64,000 nt of DNA from IMG/VR virus record IMGVR_UViG_3300022745_000018, positions 107,910 to 171,909 of that record. One strand, 5' to 3'. Of the stretch, positions 7,822 to 15,820 are shown in pieces; positions within the stretch are counted from its first letter, which is position 1; each line of letters begins with the position of its first letter. The notes beneath the pieces were generated by a model. It saw only the letters and a program-made list of their open reading frames with translations, searched no databases and had not been told where the DNA came from. This DNA comes from a virus. The translations under genes were made by a program, and so were the position numbers.

Positions 7822-10616
7822 TACGAATAGTTTCTATCGACAACTAAACTAACTGGTATCGTTGAATTTGTTGTCGTGAGGGCCAGGTTGCGAATATAGT
7901 AAGGTACATACCCGGCTTTAATGAAACCTACATCGATGTTCTGAGTACCAGAATATGTATATGTATACGAAGACGTTGAATTTGCATCCACGCTCGCAAG
8001 AATTGTTGTCGTGCCACTTGATAAGATCACGACATCGCACCCAGTTGGTAAACCAGTGAACGTTACTGTGTTGGAGTCAAGCGCATAGTAATTAGCTTGC
8101 GCGGTTGCCGTTGAAATGGTATTGACATAGAACGATGTGATCGCCGTGGTATTGGTGACGGTCGTTGTTATCTTTAGACGCAACTTCACGCCTTTTGTTG
8201 GATCTAATACACCCAAGCCGTTGAGTGCTGTACCAAGTGTCGTTGCTGTGTAGTTGGCTGTAGTCATTGTTGACCAACCAACGCCATCGTTTTTATCTAC
8301 AGAGAAGTTGTAGTTATAGTTAGTTGCAGTACCACCAGCCATGACCGCTGCTGAGTTGGTGAATTGTGTATGACCGAGGGCATAGTACAGCATTTCAAAG
8401 GTTGCAGTTTGCCCGATGGTTGGCATGTATAGACCGCCAGCTGCAGTGAACGCAGAACCATTTGTCAACGCAACTTGCGAAGCAGTCGCCGTTGTCGCCT
8501 CATTCATTAGAATCGCAATTCTACCAGTTGTGGTTGCGGTGAAATGATCAAACCAATGTGTCCCGTACACGGCAGTTTGTGCAGCGTATGTAGGTGTAGA
8601 ACCACAACCGCGCGTCGTCATATTCAACATACTATTAACCGGGGCATCAGCATAATCACCCATACAATTATCCGAGAAGATAAATGTTGATGAGTTGTCA
8701 CCAGAATATAAATTCGTCCTCGTCCCTGAACAGAACAACCTTTGCATATAGATATATGAAGCAGCGGCACCAGCGCCGATGGCGCAAACAGTACCAGTCT
8801 GATTCACAGAACCCAAAGATAATTGAGACAATGGGGAAGTCCCAATATTGCGTAATTTGATCCTAGTGCAACCAGCAGCGTTGATTGATAGAATGGCGGT
8901 ATAAGGATGAGCATCAGCTAAACCACCGAAAGTTAAGCCATCAAACATGCAATCTGACGTAGCTAAGGCAGTCTCCCATACTGACATTGGGTTTGTTATT
9001 GCTGTTGCTACACCGGAATCGTAATACACTGCATTAGTGAACTTTAGATTATTACATGCCGTTAATAGATATCTTCCATGACCTATCACTGGCTTCGTCC
9101 AAGTGCACGATCCCACACGAGTTAGCGTTGCGCAACCAGTCGTCGCATTGGCTCTAATGACAAATGAGAATTCTTTACACGAATTGAAGTTAAACCCCGT
9201 CATGTCGGATAAGGATGACACGTATCTACCAGCAAGTGCAAGTGTAGCTGACGTGAAGACGCAGCCATTAAAATCACCACCAGCGAAACACAGAGACATC
9301 AGTAAACCGAATTGAGCATTAGCTGCTTCTTGTCCAACAGCAACACGATATATCTTCATTGGCTGAGCGATCTCAGATAGAGACAATTGTGTAGCCACTG
9401 CAGCAAATCTCATCTCTACTGAGTACGACTGGCTGAATGACGGATACCAATTCAATAGTACCTTGTTCATCTTAGTCACTCCACCACCGGTAGTAGTAAA
9501 GTCAAATCGCGTCGCTAATGTTGCGTTCGGTAAAACGTTAGCGGTTCTAGCAGCCGTCGTATTATTTGCCGTAATGATGTTAGGGATTCTAACTCTTCTA
9601 CCCGATGTAGGTACATAACCAACAGTGTTTGTACCGTCGGAACCAAATCTCAGAACGCCAGCGGTAGATACCCAACAGACTTTTCCACGAACCGCATCCG
9701 TTGGTGTAGACGCAGCAGCCAAAAGAGAACCTGCACATGGGTATGCTTCAGGCACAACAGCTGAACCGCCGGAAACATATGTGCCTGGATTTGCACTGGT
9801 GACGGTGAATGATGTAGATGTCACTGCGGTGATTTCTAAATCAGCTACGTTGTACCCAGATGGTGAAGCACCAGTCACGGTGACTTCGTCTCCGACTAAG
9901 AATGTGTTGCTTGAACACTGGTATGTGATGGAACCACCGGAATATGAAGCACCAGTGATAGTGACCACATCTGAATCGACATAGACGGCTGGGTAATACT
10001 GAATACCACCGTTAGTCGGTAATTGATATGTTGTTGTTGATAGACCAGATGTCGTACCGGCTGAATACCATGCACCATAGATCTCAACTGAACCGAGGCG
10101 GTTCACTATGAACCCAGCCGACTCATCACCATTTACTTCAATGAATCCAATTGTGGGTGCACCAGAAATAGTGAATGTGAAACCTGCCTGTGTGAATGTG
10201 CCACTTGATGGCAATGTGCCAGAAACATTGGTGACTTTAAGGAAACCTGTTGCCACACCTGTTAAAACTGGAGCAACGTTGACGGCTGAATATAAACCGA
10301 TTGTGTTTGCAGTTGTCGTGGATAAAGTAATTGGCGCACCTGCGGTCAATGAACCAGAACCAGCAGTGAATGGGATCAACCAGACCTTCGTTGCATCGAT
10401 GATAAACTTACCACCCTTTGATGCATTGATGGTAATGTTCCCCCATGTTGTTGAAGTAGTGCCGCCTAAACCATACCGGCTATCCTGATCTTGAGTGACA
10501 GTCCAACCGTTCGTATCAATAGTGTCACCGCCAGTTCTAGCAGTAGCGACACCCCAAATTGCGGCATTACCTACATCTCGTAGGGTACCGTTGCCGGCCA
10601 TGGTAAAAGCAGTCAT
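7821..10616 (-). CDS. Large adhesin / tail fibre-like protein, 931 aa
   Basis: The largest gene of the 5.8-12.4 kb block. It starts MTAFTMAGNGTLRDVG and continues with WTVTQDQDSRYGLGG and ITINASKGGKFIIDATKV, an N-terminal signature I associate with phage host-recognition proteins. The body is low in charge and rich in Thr, Ser, Gly, Ala, with repeated short strands (for example TITGASYSGGSITYQCSS and VTVTGASPSGYNVADLEITA), consistent with a beta-helix or stacked beta domains. The last 100 residues look like an Ig-type or carbohydrate-binding tail. Probably mounted on the tail; the receptor is not readable. Confidence 0.75.
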   Translation of the reverse strand: MTAFTMAGNGTLRDVGNAAIWGVATARTGGDTIDTNGWTVTQDQDSRYGLGGTTSTTWGNITINASKGGKFIIDATKVWLIPFTAGSGSLTAGAPITLSTTTANTIGLYSAVNVAPVLTGVATGFLKVTNVSGTLPSSGTFTQAGFTFTISGAPTIGFIEVNGDESAGFIVNRLGSVEIYGAWYSAGTTSGLSTTTYQLPTNGGIQYYPAVYVDSDVVTITGASYSGGSITYQCSSNTFLVGDEVTVTGASPSGYNVADLEITAVTSTSFTVTSANPGTYVSGGSAVVPEAYPCAGSLLAAASTPTDAVRGKVCWVSTAGVLRFGSDGTNTVGYVPTSGRRVRIPNIITANNTTAARTANVLPNATLATRFDFTTTGGGVTKMNKVLLNWYPSFSQSYSVEMRFAAVATQLSLSEIAQPMKIYRVAVGQEAANAQFGLLMSLCFAGGDFNGCVFTSATLALAGRYVSSLSDMTGFNFNSCKEFSFVIRANATTGCATLTRVGSCTWTKPVIGHGRYLLTACNNLKFTNAVYYDSGVATAITNPMSVWETALATSDCMFDGLTFGGLADAHPYTAILSINAAGCTRIKLRNIGTSPLSQLSLGSVNQTGTVCAIGAGAAASYIYMQRLFCSGTRTNLYSGDNSSTFIFSDNCMGDYADAPVNSMLNMTTRGCGSTPTYAAQTAVYGTHWFDHFTATTTGRIAILMNEATTATASQVALTNGSAFTAAGGLYMPTIGQTATFEMLYYALGHTQFTNSAAVMAGGTATNYNYNFSVDKNDGVGWSTMTTANYTATTLGTALNGLGVLDPTKGVKLRLKITTTVTNTTAITSFYVNTISTATAQANYYALDSNTVTFTGLPTGCDVVILSSGTTTILASVDANSTSSYTYTYSGTQNIDVGFIKAGYVPYYIRNLALTTTNSTIPVSLVVDRNYS

Positions 10617-10620
10617 CTAA

Positions 10621-10848
10621 TTAACCTAAAAGAATCGCGAAATTTTGATCTATGAGTTTAGCATCAATAAGTATAGCAGATTGGTCGATCAAAGACAGTT
10701 CCTTTAAGAACTCTTCGATGTATGAGAACTGACTCGTCTGAATCCAATTATTGACATTCGTCTCGTTCATATCAGTGATGCTTGATGTGATATACGACCA
10801 ATCCAATTGAATCCAACCGTCTGGAAAAACTAACAGAATGTCACTCAT
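10621..10848 (-). CDS. Hypothetical small protein, 75 aa
   Basis: 75 aa, acidic, with many Ile and Leu. Its start overlaps the stop of the upstream 65-aa gene (ATGA). Lies between the adhesin and the 244-aa structural gene, so it is probably a virion accessory or assembly factor. No family recognised. Confidence 0.55.
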   Translation of the reverse strand: MSDILLVFPDGWIQLDWSYITSSITDMNETNVNNWIQTSQFSYIEEFLKELSLIDQSAILIDAKLIDQNFAILLG

Positions 10849-11042
10849 TTCTCAACCCTCGCATAAATGCCATACGAACGCAGCTCAGTGAGCAGCAGTG
10901 AATCTGGATTTTCCAGAGATAGAGAAAGTTCTACACCCTTTGCAGTCGACTTGTACTTTATTGATGTTACCCCAGGAAGCACCTTACCTTTCCAGTAAAA
11001 ATACTTCCCAACTATTGCATAATTATTACTTACAATGTTCAT
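10845..11042 (-). CDS. Hypothetical small protein, 65 aa
   Basis: 65 aa, ATG 11042 behind a strong site, GGGAGGTTGA. Predicted mostly beta: YAIVGKYFYWKGKVLPGV, VTSIKYKSTAKGVELSLSLE. ATGA-coupled to the 75-aa gene. No family recognised. Confidence 0.6.
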   Translation of the reverse strand: MNIVSNNYAIVGKYFYWKGKVLPGVTSIKYKSTAKGVELSLSLENPDSLLLTELRSYGIYARVEK

Positions 11043-11082
11043 TCAACCTCCCTGTTGATTACAATTGAATTTAATCAAGGGA

Positions 11083-11817
11083 TTATGAATATGTGTACGA
11101 CGATCTATCGGTCCAACGGCATAAGAAGTCAGATGAGCCGTTCGCCCATGTTTCTGTTACATCACCTTCGGCATTTATCAGGATTTTGCGAATTCTCCAT
11201 GAAGGGGAACCCTCGGCTGTTCCGGGAGCAGCTTCTCCTTTATAAAGCAGTTCGTCGCTCACAGTATCAATTCTCTTTGAATATAACATTTCTTCCTCTG
11301 ATGTAGATGATCCTGGTGTTTGGTAGATGAACTTTCGTTTAGATGACGACCAGACCAAAGTCTGACCGTCCATTGGATTACCTACAACATCATCCATTCG
11401 TGTGATCTGGACTTCACCAGAACCTACACCGGATATCATGGTGGGTATCGACTTCACGTCTCGTTCAATCATCTGAAGTTGACGGCGAAGAACCTCAAGT
11501 TCATCCTTCAGTTTCTTTACACTATCGTTGGCGATAGCATCGGTTTCATTGGCTGTCTTTTCAAGTTTTTCCTGAACATCCGCGACAGCTTCTTCAAGTT
11601 GAGATTCTAGAGTTTTTACTAATTCGACAACAGTTTCTTTACCAATTGGTTTAGAAGCTTCTTTTACTTTCTTGGCTTCTTTTACTGTATCAAATAACTC
11701 AGATAGTAAAGGACCTACACTTTCTTTCTTCCGCTCTAATTCCGCTGCTTCTTTTGCAGCTTTTTCTTCATTTGCTTTTTTGATTAAAGCAGCGAAATCT
11801 TTTAACTTTTCTGTCAT
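11083..11817 (-). CDS. Virion protein with long coiled coil and beta tip
   Basis: 244 aa. Residues 1-130 are Glu/Lys/Ala-rich heptads (for example KKANEEKAAKEAAELERKKE and KLKDELEVLRRQLQMIERDV), a parallel coiled coil. Residues 130-244 are a beta domain beginning GVGSGEVQITRMDDVVG and DGQTLVWSSSKRKF, a segment common in phage fibre proteins. The architecture suits a trimeric short fibre, whisker or connector. It lies three bases from the ClpP-like gene, with which it is probably co-transcribed. Confidence 0.65.
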   Translation of the reverse strand: MTEKLKDFAALIKKANEEKAAKEAAELERKKESVGPLLSELFDTVKEAKKVKEASKPIGKETVVELVKTLESQLEEAVADVQEKLEKTANETDAIANDSVKKLKDELEVLRRQLQMIERDVKSIPTMISGVGSGEVQITRMDDVVGNPMDGQTLVWSSSKRKFIYQTPGSSTSEEEMLYSKRIDTVSDELLYKGEAAPGTAEGSPSWRIRKILINAEGDVTETWANGSSDFLCRWTDRSSYTYS

Positions 11818-11819
11818 AG

Positions 11820-12434
11820 TTATTCGTTAAGGATAAAGGTTGTTGAATCTAACGGTTCAGCAATTCCCTTATTCATTTTTCTGTATTCTATCAAAGACTT
11901 CATTCTTGATTTAGTTTCTTCTGCCGAAAACCAAATCTCTACACCTTTACTAATATCAGCAAGCTCTTCGTCTGTTAGAAAACCAGAATAAGTCTTTCTT
12001 TCGATGTTTCTCCAGATTTCATGAAAACTATTGGCATTCTTCTTTACATTAGTCACATGACTAACCGGTGGACTGTAATGAGCAGAATGACACATTATCG
12101 CTGCAGAGTCAGTAATAGTCACTTTGTCTGAATTCAACATTATCAATGTACCAGCTGACATACATTCGCCTTCGATGATAGAATGAATTTTGGCTTTAGA
12201 CCTATTCATTGCCTCAATGATACCCAAAGCAGCATATACATTGCCACCTTCTGTATTGATGTAGAAAATGACCTCATCATTTTCTGTGGCGGTGTTCAAT
12301 AGATGCTTCAGCTGTCTGTAATGGCTGGCTCCGACGATCGGTTCGTCCAGAAAGACATGATACTGCTTATTGACGTTTTCATGGATTTCGATGTACCCAT
12401 CAGTGGATTCTTCGTCTTCGTACTCTTCTGCCAT
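11820..12434 (-). CDS. ClpP-like serine protease
   Basis: 204 aa, ATG 12434 behind AGGAGTTGAACG. Crotonase/ClpP fold markers: INTEGGNVYAALGI (residues 59-72, oxyanion region), CMSAGT with the nucleophile Ser93, and AIMCHSAHY with catalytic His116. An Asp/Glu for the triad should lie in the helical C-terminal part. Phage ClpP-like enzymes are often prohead proteases, but no capsid genes are near; here it precedes fibre-type genes. It may process a tail or fibre precursor or have a different target. Acidic first 15 residues are unusual. Confidence 0.85.
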   Translation of the reverse strand: MAEEYEDEESTDGYIEIHENVNKQYHVFLDEPIVGASHYRQLKHLLNTATENDEVIFYINTEGGNVYAALGIIEAMNRSKAKIHSIIEGECMSAGTLIMLNSDKVTITDSAAIMCHSAHYSPPVSHVTNVKKNANSFHEIWRNIERKTYSGFLTDEELADISKGVEIWFSAEETKSRMKSLIEYRKMNKGIAEPLDSTTFILNE

Positions 12435-12978
12435 CGTTCAACTCCTAGTCCATGAATTTAATCACATCCAGCATCATCAAATCATGAAAATATTTGTAAC
12501 TAAGTGTAACAAACTATCATCAAAATCATCCAAAGCCATATCCAGATTCACTTTCGATGCTCGCTAAAAAAATTTTACATTTCTTGAAGCACTCGTTATA
12601 ATATTCATATAGAAGCCCTAAAAGTGATCTATTTTCGCTGCGCTCAAAGAGATCGTGTTCTAAATCTATGAGACTTGAATGATATCTAGAACTGTACTAG
12701 ATGTCGTAATAGACCTATAACTAATGAAATTGCATGCGTAGCATGCAAATGTGCGTAGCACATTCATAGATCTCATCTGTAATTATGAATATCTTAAAGA
12801 ATATCTAGACGCGTACATGCATGCGCGTAGAGAATCAACGATCCAGTGTTTCCAGACACTCCAGAAGATCATACCAATGGTATCCAACAGACAAGTACTA
12901 TTGAAGTGAATCCAGATGCATCCAGATGTTACTACAGTCCATATCATCTGATAGTATGGATGTAGATTAAATTTATTC
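12435..12978 (+). other. Gene-free 544-bp region: promoter and structured leader of gp4
   Basis: No credible reading frame on either strand; all frames carry frequent stops. It holds a strong plus-strand promoter (12574-12602), then about 370 bp of leader with several hairpins: TTGCATGC-GTA-GCATGCAA (12730-12748), immediately AATGTGC-GTA-GCACATT (12748-12764), and ACGCG/CGCGT (12809-12828). The short word ATCCAGA recurs. No tRNA fold was recognised. It could be a regulatory 5' leader or encode a small RNA. Confidence 0.5.
12574..12602 (+). promoter_or_regulatory. Sigma-70-like promoter upstream of gp4
   Basis: AAAAAAATTTTACAT: TTTACA at 12574-12579 with an A/T-rich UP-like tract, 17-bp spacer, perfect TATAAT at 12597-12602. 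Nearly the same sequence as the promoter at 14084-14112. Confidence 0.85.
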
Positions 12979-13455
12979 ATGAAATCCGTCAAACGAAAGT
13001 CCAGATACAAACAAGGTGTCTATAATCCAAAGTACCCAGAAAAGTATCAAGGTACAGTACCAATCATCTACAGATCATCCTGGGAGAAACGGTTCATGGT
13101 TTACTTAGACTTAGAACCATCAGTCATTCTATGGGCATCTGAGTCATTAGTAGTTCCATACATCAGTCCAGTAGATAACAGACCACATCGTTATTTCGTT
13201 GACTTTTTGGCTCAAATGAAAAGAAAAGATGGTTCAGTGAAAAATTATGCAATTGAATTGAAACCTAAAAAAGAAATGATGGAACCAAAGCAACCAAAAA
13301 AGATTCCCAGAGATGCAAAGAAGATTGAACGTTTGATCACAGAAGCAAATACCTATTCAGTCAATAAAGCAAAATGGGAAGCTGCTGACGAATATTGCAG
13401 AAAAAGAAACGTGACTTTCATTGTCCTAAATGAAGAAGATATTGGAATAGTATGA
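12979..13455 (+). CDS. 4: Head completion nuclease-fold protein gp4/gp50
   Basis: 158 aa. Matches the T4 gp4 (gp50) head completion family: basic start KSVKRKSRYKQG, then YRSSWEKRFMVYLD (about residues 31-44), VVPYISPVDNRPHRYFVDFL and YAIELKPKKE. The E..., DF and ExK elements are those of a PD-(D/E)xK nuclease fold. In T4 it acts after packaging, before tail joining. The nearest ribosome-binding site is poor. The gp4 stop overlaps the next start (ATGA). Confidence 0.88.
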   Translation: MKSVKRKSRYKQGVYNPKYPEKYQGTVPIIYRSSWEKRFMVYLDLEPSVILWASESLVVPYISPVDNRPHRYFVDFLAQMKRKDGSVKNYAIELKPKKEMMEPKQPKKIPRDAKKIERLITEANTYSVNKAKWEAADEYCRKRNVTFIVLNEEDIGIV

Positions 13456-14075
13456 ATCAGCAAAACAGAAACCAGTCGATCTTTGAACAGATTAAGCAGA
13501 ATCCAGATTTTCATCAGAAGAATGCCATCAATTGGTTTAAGAAGATCATCAAAGAATTGGGTGATTACGATAAAGCAGCTTTACTTAGGACTACGAAAGA
13601 CATTCAGACATCCAGACTTTTTCCTGGTGCAATGAACTTTTATGTATATGATCCAAAGACAAAAGAGAAATTGCCCTATTATGACAAATTCCCGTTGGTT
13701 CTGATAATTGGGATTACTGATAAGGGATTCTCTGGTATCAATTTCCATTACTTACCAATACCAATCAGAATCAAATTGTATGAAAAGATTGATGCTCTGT
13801 CGAAGATGAAGAAGTATTCTCAGCAAAGGATTCTTCAATTGACTTGGGAAACCTTATTGAATGCGTCGAGATTCCCTGAGGTTAGACCGGCAATCAAACA
13901 GTACTTGTTTGGTCACATCAGATCACGAATCATCAAAGTTCCGTTAGAAGACTGGAAGACAGCTCTGATGTTGCCTAACGAGGACTTCGCTAAAGTATCC
14001 ACCGCTACAGTTCATCGCATCTCTGCTGCATCATTGTCAAGAAGACCATCGAGACGTGCTAAAGGTAGACTGTGA
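13452..14075 (+). CDS. Conserved T4-like morphogenesis protein of unknown function
   Basis: 207 aa, ATGA-coupled to gp4. The motifs TSRLFPGAMNFYVYDPK, LPYYDKFPLVL and GFSGINFHYLPIPIR are characteristic of a protein conserved in T4-like phages that lies near head and neck genes; I do not know a firm function. The C-terminal 40 residues are very basic (SLSRRPSRRAKGRL), suggesting contact with DNA. A role in head completion or DNA stabilisation with gp4 is inferred from the operon. Confidence 0.65.
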   Translation: MNQQNRNQSIFEQIKQNPDFHQKNAINWFKKIIKELGDYDKAALLRTTKDIQTSRLFPGAMNFYVYDPKTKEKLPYYDKFPLVLIIGITDKGFSGINFHYLPIPIRIKLYEKIDALSKMKKYSQQRILQLTWETLLNASRFPEVRPAIKQYLFGHIRSRIIKVPLEDWKTALMLPNEDFAKVSTATVHRISAASLSRRPSRRAKGRL

Positions 14076-14083
14076 ACTAAAAT

Positions 14084-14112
14084 TTTACATTTGAATTTGT
14101 GGTAGTTATAAT
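14084..14112 (+). promoter_or_regulatory. Sigma-70-like promoter of the gp55-gp47-gp46 operon
   Basis: TAAAATTTTACAT: TTTACA at 14084-14089, 17-bp spacer, TATAAT at 14107-14112. It starts right after the stop of the upstream gene and lies 26 bp before the gp55 ATG. Confidence 0.85.
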
Positions 14113-14138
14113 TGAATTATTTGTGAAACTCTTTATCA

Positions 14139-14765
14139 ATGTCGTACGTAAAAAACAAAGATCTATATGAAGCTTATGTTGCATTCAAACGCGACATTAA
14201 AGAAGCTGAATCAAACGGCGAACCTCTACCACCAATTCCAAGATTCATTGCTGAATCGTTCACGAAGATTGCGACCAAGCTATCGCATAGTTACAATTTC
14301 GTGAACTATCCATATAGGGATGAGATGATTGCTGAGGCGGTCTTGAAGTGCGTCAAGAAGGCATACAAGTTTGATCCAGATGCTTCACAGAATCCATTTG
14401 CGTACTATATGCAGACATGCTGGAACGAATTTCTTGTAGTGATCAAGCGAGAGCAAAAAGAGACATCAATCAAAGCAAAGATGCTCCGCAATACGGATAT
14501 GTCAGTCTATGCAGAGCATGCTCAACATGATGATGAGGGTGGTAATGCATTCGTCGAGTTCCTGAAGGAAAACGATGTCTATGTCGATTACATTGAACAA
14601 TCGAAGCAGAATAGAGCTGAAAAGAATTCCACTGGTCAACTCCATCCGTCTTTGCGCCATCGTAACCTAACTCCTTATAAAAAGAAGGAAGCTGTTGTTA
14701 CTGAAGTAGTTCCTCCGGTTATTGACGATGATGACATTGTTGATCTATGGGGGAGTGATGAATGA
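14139..14765 (+). CDS. 55: Late transcription sigma factor gp55
   Basis: 208 aa. The central region (NYPYRDEMIAEAVLKCVKKA, then FDPDASQNPFAYYMQTCWNE) is the sigma-70 region-2-like core of T4 gp55. The extreme C-terminus is acidic with a hydrophobic tip, DDDDIVDLWGSDE, placed like the T4 gp55 sliding-clamp-binding motif. It directs host RNA polymerase to late promoters, helped by the clamp. ATGA overlap with gp47. It is expressed from the promoter at 14084. Confidence 0.95.
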   Translation: MSYVKNKDLYEAYVAFKRDIKEAESNGEPLPPIPRFIAESFTKIATKLSHSYNFVNYPYRDEMIAEAVLKCVKKAYKFDPDASQNPFAYYMQTCWNEFLVVIKREQKETSIKAKMLRNTDMSVYAEHAQHDDEGGNAFVEFLKENDVYVDYIEQSKQNRAEKNSTGQLHPSLRHRNLTPYKKKEAVVTEVVPPVIDDDDIVDLWGSDE

Positions 14766-15820
14766 CGAAAGCTATCGTTCTGGGTGACACTCATTGGGGT
14801 GCGAACAACGATTCAACTGTGATGCACTCCCATTTTGAGAAGTTCTACAAAGAACTTTTTGAATATGTTGATCTCCACAAAATCAAACACGTCATTCAAA
14901 CCGGTGATCTGTTTGACAAACGCAAAGCAGTCAATTTCTTGACATTGCAGAGATCGAACGAACAGTTCTTTAAACCCTTGCAAGATAGGGGCATGTCACT
15001 TTATGTGATTGCTGGTAATCACGATTGTACATATAAGAATACCAATTCAATCAATTCGGTGAATCTGCTGGTCAACAAACCTCAGATGTACGCTGTTACT
15101 CAATATCCAGCGACGCTTATGGTTGGAGATCAAATGGTTGATTTCTTTCCATGGGTGAATGAATCGAACATCAAAGAAACGCTTGAGAAGGCATCGTCGC
15201 CATCATCGAAGATTGCTGTTGGACATTTCGAATTCTCATCGTTCCCAATGTATCCCGGTATCATGGCCGATGCTGGTATGAACCACAAACTGTTTGAGAA
15301 ATACACTTCGGTTTATTCTGGTCATTATCATACAATTTCCACTAAGGACAACATTGTCTACACCGGGATTCCGTATGAATTGACTTGGGGTGATTACGAC
15401 GATCCTAAGGGCTTCTGGGTGGTTGACTTGGCGAAGCCCAAGAACAAACCGAAATTCATTGAGAATAAGAATACTCTGTTCGTCAAAATTCAGTATGACG
15501 ATTCTATTGAGAACGGAGTACCAGATGTCGATGTTGAGAACAAATATGTAAAAGTCTATGTCGTCTCAAAGAACGACCAATATCAGTTCGATAGTTACAT
15601 CGCGAACCTTTCAGCAAAGAAGCCCTATAACATCCAAGTTATAGATGTTGATGTAGCCAATGCAGTTCAAGATGCTCTTGCTGCAAAGGCTGAATTCAAA
15701 TCAACGATTGACATGATAAACCATGTTGTGGATCAGATGGATATGAATGTGGACAAACAGAAATTGAAAACGATGATCACAGAAGTGTATAGTGAAGCCA
15801 TGGAGATGGTGTCTCTATGA
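14762..15820 (+). CDS. 47: Recombination endonuclease subunit gp47 (Mre11/SbcD family)
   Basis: 352 aa. Metallophosphoesterase motifs in order: GDTHWG (8-13), GDLFDKR (48-54), GNHD (85-88), then VGHFEFSSFP and SGHYH further on. Partner of gp46: the complex resects DNA ends for recombination-dependent replication. Overlaps the gp55 stop and the gp46 start by ATGA. Confidence 0.97.
   Translation: MTKAIVLGDTHWGANNDSTVMHSHFEKFYKELFEYVDLHKIKHVIQTGDLFDKRKAVNFLTLQRSNEQFFKPLQDRGMSLYVIAGNHDCTYKNTNSINSVNLLVNKPQMYAVTQYPATLMVGDQMVDFFPWVNESNIKETLEKASSPSSKIAVGHFEFSSFPMYPGIMADAGMNHKLFEKYTSVYSGHYHTISTKDNIVYTGIPYELTWGDYDDPKGFWVVDLAKPKNKPKFIENKNTLFVKIQYDDSIENGVPDVDVENKYVKVYVVSKNDQYQFDSYIANLSAKKPYNIQVIDVDVANAVQDALAAKAEFKSTIDMINHVVDQMDMNVDKQKLKTMITEVYSEAMEMVSL

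Noticed and set aside
9625-9984. A 119-aa plus-strand frame
   Set aside because: Antisense to the 931-aa adhesin, Pro/Val/Thr-rich as the complement of its Gly/Thr repeats, no ribosome-binding site.
12783-13010. 75-aa minus-strand frame in the leader upstream of gp4
   Set aside because: Runs into gp4 on the other strand, has no start signal and an unlikely composition.
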